Of a stretch of 64,000 bases of DNA, positions 43,503 to 50,717 are shown in pieces. This DNA comes from G965204755 sp965243415 (GTDB taxonomy: Bacteria > Acidobacteriota > Vicinamibacteria > Marinacidobacterales > Marinacidobacteraceae), in assembly GCA_965243415.1 (NCBI GenBank), contig OZ251549.1:744001-808000 (forward strand), written 5' to 3'. The notes beneath the pieces were generated by a model. That model did not search any database, was not told the origin of the DNA, and was given only the letters and a program-made list of their open reading frames with translations. Numbering within the stretch: position 1 is the stretch's first letter; every line of letters starts with the position of its first letter. Both the position numbers and the translations under genes were made by a program.

Positions 43503-43935
43503 CGGCGGCCGTTCCGCCGAACGAGGCGGACGAGAGGGCGCCGGACCCGGCGCATCGCCCCGGGCGAGTCGGGGTATCCGACCGGCCCGTCGAGTGTCTG
43601 CGCTCGCTTCGACATCTCCAGACCGCGACGACTCCCACTGGGACGCCGACCGGGAGAGCGGTGTCTGCCCGCAGGAGCGACGACCACTCTCCGCCGAGAA
43701 CCGCTGCCGAAGCCGGCCGCATCCGCGATCAGGTCGTCCCCGTCCGTCGACCCTGCTTCTGCCCTCGTCGGACTCTGCCGACCGCATCCAGTTATCCGAA
43801 AAAATACGACATTTGACACTTGGGGGGGGGGGGGGGGGGGTAGAGTGGATTCCCGAACCGCGAGGCAGCGGTTGCCGCCCCCGGCATGGGGCACGGAGAC
43901 CTCGGCCCGGCGACACTCACAGGAGCAGCAAGCCC
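43503..43935. other. Gap with the first poly-G promoter
   Basis: No gene is seen. The right part, from about 43675, is one copy of the duplicated promoter segment described separately. Confidence 0.5.
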
Positions 43936-43967
43936 ATGACAACCGAGACCATCCGGTACTGGGGGTA
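43675..43967. repeat. Duplicated promoter segment, copy 1
   Basis: About 290 bp recur at 47541-47846. Shared parts are GAGCGACGACCACTCTCC, CCAGTTATCCGAAAAAA, the poly-G promoter, GAACCGCGAGGCAGCGGTTG and the first codons of the downstream gene (ATGAC-ACCGAGA-CATCCGGT). The segment between the first and second parts is less conserved. Confidence 0.85.
43813..43846 (+). promoter_or_regulatory. Poly-G promoter 1, candidate phase-variable switch
   Basis: A perfect TTGACA (43813-43818) and TAGAGT (43841-43846) are separated by 22 bases that include a run of 19 G. Seventeen is the usual spacing. Slippage in such a run would change the spacing and hence promoter strength. It lies 90 bp before the Mrr-like nuclease gene. 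The exact run length in an assembly is uncertain. Confidence 0.7.
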
Positions 43968-44934
43968 CCGGATCAACAAGGCCCTCATCCCGTTTTTCCG
44001 GGCGGAACTCGAAGATGGACGGCTGCGCCAGGGGTGGGGTGGCCCCGGGCAGGACCTCCGCGGTTCCACCCTCAAGAGCGGCGCCCGACGCAACCTGCGG
44101 ATGCTCCGCGAAGTCAAGAAGGGCCACATCCTCCTCGTCCCGAGGCTGCCCGAATGGGATCGCGTGGCGATCGTCGAAGCCACCGAGGACTGGGACAGCG
44201 GCTACCGCTTCGAGGACCCGGCGCAGAAGGACTACAGCCACATCTTCCCCGCTCGGCTGGTCAAGTCGTTCGTGCGCGAGACCGCCGGCGTCAGCGGCGA
44301 TCTTCGGAAGAGCCTGAGGTTCGTCGGTCGCTTCTGGAGCCTGGATCCGGTCGGAGCCGACATCGAGGTCCTGAGGCGGACGCCGCAGGCGGACCTCGAT
44401 GCGGGGATCACGGACGAGAAACGGCTCAGCGACGCTGTTCAGGCGGCTTTCAAGGACGCCTTCAAAGAGGAACAGTTCGGCACTTCGGTGTACGACCGTT
44501 TGAACCACGAATTCGACAACACGCGGTGGGAGAACGTGCTCGTCCGTGTTCTGAGAACGCGGTATCCCGCTCCCTGCGAGGTGAAGAGGGTCGGTGGTCG
44601 TGCCGAGAAGGAGCACGGCACGGACATCCTCGTCTTGCTGCCCGGAGTTGGAGAGGGCCCCCGCCATGCGATCGCCGTTCAGGTGAAGGACTACGCCGGT
44701 GTCGTGGGTCACCATCCTGTCGATCAGATCAACAAGGCGGAGTGGTGGGACGGAAAGGACTCCCACTCCGTCGTCGAGAAGGTCGTCATCCTGACCAGAG
44801 CGAGCCGGGGAGAGAACGCGAAGTTGGTGGAAGACGCGAACAGGGAGAAAGTTCGCCTCGTGTTCGCCGAAGACCTCAAGGTGATGCTGACGGAGTACGC
44901 AAAGCGCACGATGGGCCTCACTTCGTCGGACTGA
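43936..44934 (+). CDS. Mrr-like restriction endonuclease with an N-terminal PUA/EVE-like region
   Basis: The 332-residue product ends in a PD-(D/E)XK nuclease domain of the Mrr type: HGTDILVLLP near 225 with the metal-binding Asp, and AIAVQVKDYAG near 245 with the QxK pair. The segment HPVDQINKAEWW near 260 is also typical. Residues about 1-110 (IRYWGYRINKAL, GHILLVPRLPEWDRVAIVEA, DYSHIFPARLVKSF) look like a compact beta-rich reader domain as in EVE/PUA-like modules, which often sense modified bases. A GGAGCA purine stretch precedes the ATG. Together these suggest a modification-dependent restriction enzyme. The nuclease call is firm, the reader domain is inference. The gene is driven by the poly-G promoter. 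Confidence 0.75.
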   Translation: MTTETIRYWGYRINKALIPFFRAELEDGRLRQGWGGPGQDLRGSTLKSGARRNLRMLREVKKGHILLVPRLPEWDRVAIVEATEDWDSGYRFEDPAQKDYSHIFPARLVKSFVRETAGVSGDLRKSLRFVGRFWSLDPVGADIEVLRRTPQADLDAGITDEKRLSDAVQAAFKDAFKEEQFGTSVYDRLNHEFDNTRWENVLVRVLRTRYPAPCEVKRVGGRAEKEHGTDILVLLPGVGEGPRHAIAVQVKDYAGVVGHHPVDQINKAEWWDGKDSHSVVEKVVILTRASRGENAKLVEDANREKVRLVFAEDLKVMLTEYAKRTMGLTSSD

Positions 44935-45588
44935 GGGCGAGTTCAGTCCGAGCGACGCGCCGTCCGCCAGCGGCGCGTGCCTGTTCTCCCTCTGCGGAGA
45001 CCGCCACCCACCCACTCGCCTCCCGCAAGGCGGCTGACTGGCTGTCGCGCCGCGGCGAAGATCCGGGCGGCCCGTCGGTCGACTGACGCCGCCAGTCGAA
45101 CCGCTTCCGTCGGGACCTTCTCGCTACCACCACCGGCCGGCTCTCCCCGGCCGGAGAGCCTCCGTCCGACGACGCGCACCGCGTAGAGCCGAGCGGGGTG
45201 CCGTGCGACCGACGATCGGCGATCACCACGCCGGGGCCGCGTCCCCGGTGGCCGCCAGCCTGACCGGCGTTTCCGCCTACGCCCTGACGTGCCGCCGCCG
45301 AGTGTCTCGACGATCCGGGATCGCCCTTCCATGAAGGGAAGCAGGGCGGTTTGGCGGGATCGTGGCGGCGCGACCGGTTGTGTCGCACTGCCGGCATAGC
45401 TTTGTCGTGTCGCGCCCGGAGCGTTCCAGTGGGCATCGTCGTCTGTGGTCGAGATGTCGCAGGCGGGTGACCCGCCGATCGACCCCGACCCCAGAATGCG
45501 GCGGATCACGAACGAGACCGTGCGCGCTATCGAACAACGGAGCCGCCCTCGGAGTAAGCCGGAGGCGTTGACCAGGGAGTTGAACATC
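44935..45588. other. Gene-free stretch before the membrane protein gene
   Basis: No credible gene. It holds motif copy 14. A GTG at 45445 opens an in-frame extension of the next gene, but it has no ribosome-binding site. Confidence 0.4.
45370..45402 (+). promoter_or_regulatory. Accessory-region motif copy 14
   Basis: GCGACCGGTTGTGTC, 12 bases, TAGCTT (45397-45402). This is the only copy inside the nuclease block and precedes a membrane-protein gene, like the others. Confidence 0.6.
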
Positions 45589-46044
45589 ATGGGAAAGAAA
45601 CTGAGCATCAAACGACTGCAGCGGGATCATGAGGAGATAAAGCGGTGGAAGTCGCACTCCGCCATCACTCCCGGGGCGTTGATAACACTGGGTCTGTTCT
45701 TCGGGAAGATGGCGCAGATCGGCGAATTCTCGAATCTGAATTGGGGCCTCGTCCTGCTGCCGGCGTTCATCGGGCCGGCCTACAGCCTTCTGTCCCTGAT
45801 CCCGAACATCATGGCCGCCGGCGTGCGCGACGGATTCAAGACCTGGGCGCGAGGGCCGGCGTCGAATTCGTATGGAATCAATTCCTTGACAGTCGTTATC
45901 ATGGTGGCCGGAATATTGACGATGAGGGGGCTCGTGGGGTGGTCGTGGGTGATCTTCGCTCTGGGGCTCTCGGTTGGAATCTTCCTGGGAATCGTGATGG
46001 GAGTGGCGCTGGTCCTATGGGCACGAAAGAGGGTCACGGACTGA
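45589..46044 (+). CDS. Membrane protein, unknown function
   Basis: The 151-residue product starts with a charged segment (KKLSIKRLQRDHEEIKRWK) and has four hydrophobic parts. LFFGKMAQIGEFSNLNWGLV and LVGWSWVIFALGLS recall the KLxG-WSWWWV units of 26040 and 40148, so it may be a distant relative. AGGGAG before the ATG at 45589 supports this start; the in-frame GTG at 45445 is the alternative. Role unknown. Confidence 0.65.
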   Translation: MGKKLSIKRLQRDHEEIKRWKSHSAITPGALITLGLFFGKMAQIGEFSNLNWGLVLLPAFIGPAYSLLSLIPNIMAAGVRDGFKTWARGPASNSYGINSLTVVIMVAGILTMRGLVGWSWVIFALGLSVGIFLGIVMGVALVLWARKRVTD

Positions 46045-46366
46045 CCGCCGGGATTTCTCCTATGGTGAGCGATTCTCCTGCGCATACCATGGCGACCTGC
46101 GGACTCGGCCGGTGCCGGAGGTCCGCGGGTTATGTCGCTTCGTAGCTGCGAGTCCGTTCCTTGCGGCACGGGCCGCCTCCCGTACCGCGGACCTGAAGCC
46201 CCATGAGCCGCGACTGGCGCACGTTGCCTCACGCGAGTACGCCAGGCGAGAGACGGGCGACCGTAGGACAGCGATGCGGCTGTGTCGAATCGCGAGGTGG
46301 AGCGCGATCACCTCGACGAAGGAACACGCGGCAGCGCGGGGCACAATGGAGTGAGGGGCCGGTACG

Positions 46367-46717
46367 ATGAATGAGCGGGTCCATCGGGACGACGCGCCAA
46401 CTGACGGCTATCTCCAGCGCTTGGAGAGGAAGATCCTGGCGGCTCGCGTCTTCGCCCTCGGGAGCCTCGGGGTGCTGATCCTCGGGTTCTGCCTCGGGGA
46501 GTTCTCCGGGATCGGCGACCTGCAGCAGAAGGCCGAAAAGTACGGAGACTGGGACGGGATCGCGGCAATGCTGTTCCTCGTGATGAACGAAGGGAGCCTT
46601 GCCACCTGGTCGTGGAGCCTAGTGGTGTTCGGGCTCGTCGGGCTCGGCGTCATCGGCGCGACAGCGGCGGTCGCCACGACGCTCATCACCCGGGTCATCC
46701 AGTGGATCGCCGAATGA
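46367..46717 (+). CDS. Small two-helix membrane protein
   Basis: The 116-residue product has a charged start, a helix at FALGSLGVLILGFCLGEF and a second pair at LATWSWSLVVFGLVGLGVIG followed by ATTLITRVIQWIAE. The ATG has a weak GAGGGG stretch upstream. No family is recognised. Confidence 0.6.
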   Translation: MNERVHRDDAPTDGYLQRLERKILAARVFALGSLGVLILGFCLGEFSGIGDLQQKAEKYGDWDGIAAMLFLVMNEGSLATWSWSLVVFGLVGLGVIGATAAVATTLITRVIQWIAE

Positions 46718-46970
46718 CGGAGATCGGCCCAAGCGTGGGAGTCCCTCGCCATCTCGACCGAGCGGCCGCGTTCGATTCGATGAACGACAGACGCGGCGCT
46801 GCCCGGCCTGGCGGGCGTTCAGAAGCGCTACCGGCTCACCGTGGCCGTGCCCCACCGTGCCTGTGTACCGATCTCGCGAGAGCGCGGACGAAGCGTTCGG
46901 CGACTGGACTCCGGGCCGAGGAAGACGATCCGGTGCCGGAATGGTTGGCCCATGCCCCGGCACCGGCCGG

Positions 46971-47500
46971 GTGGCCCGGCTGGGAGCGAGGCATGACTCC
47001 ACGAACGAAGAAGCGCGGCGCCGCCTGGACCTGCTCGGGTTCCGGGCACGCCACGGCCTGGCCGCGGCCGCGGATCACGGCGGCGTCTCGATCCGGACGC
47101 CGGATCGCTGGCAGGCCGCCTTCCGTCGGTCGGGGACCGAGGGCCTGGTTCCGGGCTCGCGGCGGCCGCATCGGACCCGGAAGCGGGAGTGGCCGGCGGC
47201 GGTGCTCGCCGAGATCCGGCGCCTGCGGGAGGCGCACCCCCAACCTGGGCAAGCGGAAGATCCACCCGCTCCTCCGGCGGTTCTGCGCAGAGCGGGGTCT
47301 GCGCTGCCCGGAAGCGGTGACCATCGGGCGGCCGATCGCCGACGCCGGGGGGCTGCCGGGCGATTCCGCCGCGGCTGGGCAACCGGGGTCGGATGAAGCG
47401 CCCCCGGCCCCAGAAGCCGCGCAAGCCCAAGGGGTTCCGCGCCCGGCGTCCCGGGCGGCCGCTGCCGGGCGAAGAGCGGGCAACGACCCGGGCGGAGCCG
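46971..47500 (+). pseudogene. IS481-type transposase remnant, frameshifted and truncated
   Basis: The first frame from GTG 46971 reads VARLGARHDSTNEEARRRLD and then a helix-turn-helix with GVSIRTPDRWQAAFRRSGTE, typical of IS481 transposase N-termini. Near 47238 the sense continues in another frame (NLGKRKIHPLLRRFCAERG, PEAVTIGRPIAD), and near 47393 in a third (RPRPQKPRKPKGFRARRPG). The DDE catalytic domain is missing. The duplicated promoter segment copy 2 starts 40 bp later. Confidence 0.75.
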
Positions 47501-47540
47501 GTGCCGTGTAGTTCGCCCAACCGTTGGGCGCCGGAAGGAA

Positions 47541-47846
47541 GAGCGACGACCACTCTCCCACTCTCCGCCGAGAACCGTCGCCGAAGCTGTCGCAACCGTG
47601 CTCAGTCCTCCCGCCGTGGAATTTGCCGAGACCCCACCTCGGTCTCGTCGACTGCTGCGGACCGTGTTCCAGTTATCCGAAAAAACACGGCATTTGACAT
47701 CCGGGGGGGGGGGGGGGGGGTAGAGTGGATCCCGGAACCGCGAGGCAGCGGTTGCCGCCCCGGCATCGGGCGCGGAGACCTCGACCCGGCGACCCTCACA
47801 GTAGCATCGAGCCCATGACGACCGAGAACATCCGGTCTTGGGGAGT
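47541..47846. repeat. Duplicated promoter segment, copy 2
   Basis: This is the second copy of the segment at 43675-43967. It includes the poly-G promoter and the first 12 codons of the Mrr-like gene, and breaks off after TGGGG. It sits directly behind the IS481 remnant. Confidence 0.85.
47694..47726 (+). promoter_or_regulatory. Poly-G promoter 2, candidate phase-variable switch
   Basis: TTGACA (47694-47699) and TAGAGT (47721-47726) are separated by 21 bases with a run of 18 G, one fewer than in copy 1. It is upstream of the PD-(D/E)XK nuclease gene at 47983. Confidence 0.7.
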
Positions 47847-47883
47847 TCCTCCGTCCCTCGCTGCCGAGGCGGCCGCCATTTGA
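47815..47883 (+). pseudogene. 5' remnant of the Mrr-like gene
   Basis: MTTENIRSWG matches the N-terminus of the protein at 43936 (MTTETIRYWG). Sequence then diverges and stops after 22 residues. It came along with the duplicated promoter and now forms a short leader frame before the next nuclease gene. Confidence 0.75.
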
Positions 47884-47982
47884 CAGCATGGGTCTCCGTA
47901 CGATCCACTCCGCGTCCATGTGCGGGCCCTCTGGCCCGGCCACCGCCGAGCGGGCACAGCAGCCACTCGACAGCCAACCGTG

Positions 47983-48975
47983 ATGAACCACGCCGAACCT
48001 TTCGTGAGCGGAACTGATCCAACCGATACGGATTCGTCGGACCTCGGGGAGCGCCTGCCGGTATTTTTCGGCGGGCTCGATGAGGCCGTCGCTCCGGTTC
48101 AGGAACGGTTGGATGGAGAGCGCCAACTGCTCGAAAGGCAGGCGGCGGAGTTGCCCGATCGTCTGCGCTCCTTCTTCGCGGGCTTGGCGCCCGCAATCGA
48201 AGTGGCGTGGTCCGCCCAAGCCGAACTGGATCGGCGCCTTGCGACGCAGTTCTCCACCTTTGCAGACTTCTTCCACTTCATACACAAGAAGGAGAACACG
48301 CTCTCCCGGATCTTTCGAAGTCTGCTGAGCCCGAGAGGAAGTCACGGCCAAGGTCGCCGGTTTCTCGATGCCTTGTCGGATGAAGTCCGTGCGTCGATGG
48401 GCCGACCCTCATCCAGTCTCGGTCCTCATGACGACCTTGGTGTACGCCCAGAGACAGGGCCGCCGCCTGCTCACGACGACTGCCAGATCTACACGGAGTA
48501 CGATTTCACGAAGAAATTCAAGAAAAAGGGACGCCGTGGCAGCATTGACATCGTCATCGAGTGGCCCGCGTCCAAGTACTGGATCGGTATCGAGAACAAA
48601 CCATGGGCGGCAGAACAAGAAGAGCAGATCAAGGAGTATTTCCACGCCCTGCTCGACAAGGTGCCCCCGGGAAAAGCACCAGCAGCCGACAGAGTCTTGG
48701 TCCTGTACTTCAGCGGCAATGGCGCTGATCCGACGACGGCTCCCAAGGAACCAGTGAAGGGTGCTCGATGCATCACGATGTCGTATCTTGCAGCATCTGA
48801 CGGCCCGTCCGTCGAAGGGTGGCTCCGCCGCTGCCGAACGACATGTGAGGCAGAGCGCATCAGGTGGTTCTTGGCAGAACTCGAGGATTACATCCAGAGG
48901 GATCCGCATTTCCGCACTGAATCTGAACTCACGCAGAATGAGGAGGAATCCAATGACGACGAACATCCTGATTGA
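47983..48975 (+). CDS. PD-(D/E)XK nuclease, PDDEXK_4-like
   Basis: The 330-residue product has the nuclease core GSIDIVIEWPASKYWIGIEN followed by KPW: Asp near 187 and the ExK-type pair Glu-Asn-Lys near 203, then a QIKEY helix. Upstream, FFHFIHKKENTLSRIFRSLL and SPRGSHGQGRRFL match the conserved N-terminal part of the related protein at 50718. The ATG at 47983 is preferred; a GTG at 47920 is possible. Its end overlaps the next gene by 23 bp. Such nucleases are common in defence islands, and the DNA target is unknown. Confidence 0.8.
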   Translation: MNHAEPFVSGTDPTDTDSSDLGERLPVFFGGLDEAVAPVQERLDGERQLLERQAAELPDRLRSFFAGLAPAIEVAWSAQAELDRRLATQFSTFADFFHFIHKKENTLSRIFRSLLSPRGSHGQGRRFLDALSDEVRASMGRPSSSLGPHDDLGVRPETGPPPAHDDCQIYTEYDFTKKFKKKGRRGSIDIVIEWPASKYWIGIENKPWAAEQEEQIKEYFHALLDKVPPGKAPAADRVLVLYFSGNGADPTTAPKEPVKGARCITMSYLAASDGPSVEGWLRRCRTTCEAERIRWFLAELEDYIQRDPHFRTESELTQNEEESNDDEHPD

Positions 48976-49564
48976 GACAGCGATCAAGTTCATCCGCGGG
49001 GAACCGAAGAACGCAGAGCTGTCGCTGCTCGTGGCTGAGGCCGTTCCGGTTCGCAAGGCACAACTGCGAGACGAAGTCATTCAGCGCGTCCGCGACGCCT
49101 TGGCGGAGTTCACCAGGCAGTCCTCGATCTGGAAACTGAGGGTTCCCGAGGGGGGGAGGCCCAAAAGGGTGGAGCGCCTCCATCTCTATCGGAAGAACCG
49201 AAAGCACTGGGTGGCCAGTGAGAATCACGGTGTGTGGTTCATCTGGGACGGGTGGTTGGGCCCCGGTAGTTGGGTCGGTGTCGAATGGCCGATCGTCGCC
49301 GAATCCTTCGTGAAGAAGGAAGATCTGGCGCTACTCTTCCGGAGCGACTCTGCGACGAGCGAACAGGGACATCGATCTGAACGCAAGGAGTGGTTTGCTC
49401 GCGCCCCGTTCGGACGTGAGTGGTGCGAGTGGCCATTTCTGCTCGCCAAGAGTGATGAGGAACTGCAGAAGCACGCCGGTGTTGTCGTTGACTTCATGAA
49501 GCGACTGGCCAAAGCGATCGATGAAGCAGAGTCGACTCACCGCAAGGATCCCTCGGCGCACTGA
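48953..49564 (+). CDS. Partner protein of the PD-(D/E)XK nuclease, unknown function
   Basis: The 203-residue product starts at an ATG with a perfect AGGAGGA ribosome-binding site located inside the nuclease gene, so the two are translationally coupled. The sequence has a helical start (LIETAIKFIRGEP), a beta-rich middle full of Trp and aromatic residues (WVASENHGVWFIWDGWLG), and a helical end. I do not recognise the family. It may be an inhibitor, sensor or cofactor of the nuclease. Confidence 0.72.
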   Translation: MTTNILIETAIKFIRGEPKNAELSLLVAEAVPVRKAQLRDEVIQRVRDALAEFTRQSSIWKLRVPEGGRPKRVERLHLYRKNRKHWVASENHGVWFIWDGWLGPGSWVGVEWPIVAESFVKKEDLALLFRSDSATSEQGHRSERKEWFARAPFGREWCEWPFLLAKSDEELQKHAGVVVDFMKRLAKAIDEAESTHRKDPSAH

Positions 49565-49741
49565 TCAAGACTATCCCTCTGGGCAACGACACCGACTGCG
49601 CCCCGCGCGTCCCTGCCGCCGCGTGACGCCATGGCAAGGTGCATTTTCCCTGCCTGAGCAGCGTCGGCGCCTAGCACACTCACCGGCCTCGAAGACGGAG
49701 ACCAACCACACTGGGGCTTCGCCCTGAGGAGGTAACCCCCC

Positions 49742-50620
49742 ATGCTCACACCCTTGCTCAGCGCCTTGACAGCCTACTACCGGGACCAGGGCATCCTCTC
49801 GACCGCCTTCACGTGCCAGTACCAACACAAGTGCAAGGGCGACTGCGCCTCCTTCACCGGTCCCAAGTCGGCGTTCGTTCCCATGGGGTATGAACGCCAC
49901 GATCGACCGCGCGTCCTCATCCTGTCATCGGATTCCGGCAGCGGTGGCACGGAGCAGGCAGGGCGTCTCCCGGAGGCTGTTCGTCGTCAGCACGAAAAAC
50001 CGTACAAGCCCGGGAAGCGTAACCGACATTGGTACCGGACCCACGAACTCGCCTGGTACATCCTCTGGCGTCTCGACCCGGATCACGCGCTCACAATCCA
50101 CGAAGTTAATCAATTCTTCGCACACGCCAACGCCGCCAAGTGTTCCGAAAACAATCCGGGCGCGAAAGAGGCAAGAAACACGCTCTTCGAGAATTGCCGT
50201 CCGTATCTCCGTAGAGAATTGGAGATTCTGAGCCCCGATATTCTCGTTACGCAGGGGAATCATGCGCGAGACGCTGTCAGTCCGTTCGAGACTTCCCGGA
50301 TCGACATGCTCACGCCCTCCTCGCAACTCCAGAAGAAGGAGGGGCCGGACCGACTGTGGGGGGAGCGGTACGCATCTGACAGGCACATTCGGGCAATCAC
50401 TGATCTGACCGAGAAGGATGTGTTCTGGCTGCACACAGCGCATCCTACCCCCGGTGGCAAGAGCGAATTCTGGGGTCAGATCGATCTGGACAAATCTGTC
50501 TCCATCAACGACTACCGCGAACCGCGCCGGTGCCGCGGGTGGTTGCGGTACGCCGATATTATCCATGACTGGTGGAACGCAACGCGGGGTTCGTTGAAGA
50601 CCTCGTCGTCCACCGGCTGA
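49742..50620 (+). CDS. Uracil-DNA-glycosylase-like protein with N-terminal cysteines
   Basis: The 292-residue product has a cysteine cluster near the start (CQYQHKCKGDC) and two later cysteines (AAKCSENN, ENCRPY). That spacing is like Fe-S cluster-bearing uracil-DNA glycosylases of families 4 and 5. RVLILSSDSGSG and LSPDILVTQGNHARDAV fit the core strands of the fold, and HTAHPTPGGKSEFW near 230 could be the C-terminal His motif. A strong GAGGAGGT ribosome-binding site precedes the ATG. It may recognise or excise modified bases, but the active-site residues are not certain. Confidence 0.6.
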   Translation: MLTPLLSALTAYYRDQGILSTAFTCQYQHKCKGDCASFTGPKSAFVPMGYERHDRPRVLILSSDSGSGGTEQAGRLPEAVRRQHEKPYKPGKRNRHWYRTHELAWYILWRLDPDHALTIHEVNQFFAHANAAKCSENNPGAKEARNTLFENCRPYLRRELEILSPDILVTQGNHARDAVSPFETSRIDMLTPSSQLQKKEGPDRLWGERYASDRHIRAITDLTEKDVFWLHTAHPTPGGKSEFWGQIDLDKSVSINDYREPRRCRGWLRYADIIHDWWNATRGSLKTSSSTG

Positions 50621-50717
50621 ATCCGCGTTCGGTGCCGAACCCTGTGATCGATCCGAAAAGGCTGAGGGGGACATCGACCCGGCCCACCGCTCGTGGAGCA
50701 GATTCGGGGGTGGCGTG

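Noticed and set aside
43822..43840. Poly-G run as a pure sequencing artefact
   Set aside because: It occurs twice with nearly equal length in otherwise duplicated sequence between good -35 and -10 boxes, so the run is probably real, though its exact length is uncertain.
25031..45402. Integron gene-cassette array with attC sites
   Set aside because: The repeated motif lacks attC core sites (GTTRRRY/RYYYAAC) and an integrase gene is not present; its fixed distance to start codons fits a promoter better.
45445..45588. Longer form of the membrane protein at 45589 starting at GTG 45445
   Set aside because: No ribosome-binding site, and the added residues are polar and unconserved in appearance; the ATG at 45589 has AGGGAG upstream. 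Kept only as an alternative.
46081..46366. Small gene in the gap before 46367
   Set aside because: Frames are short and lack a ribosome-binding site or recognisable sequence.
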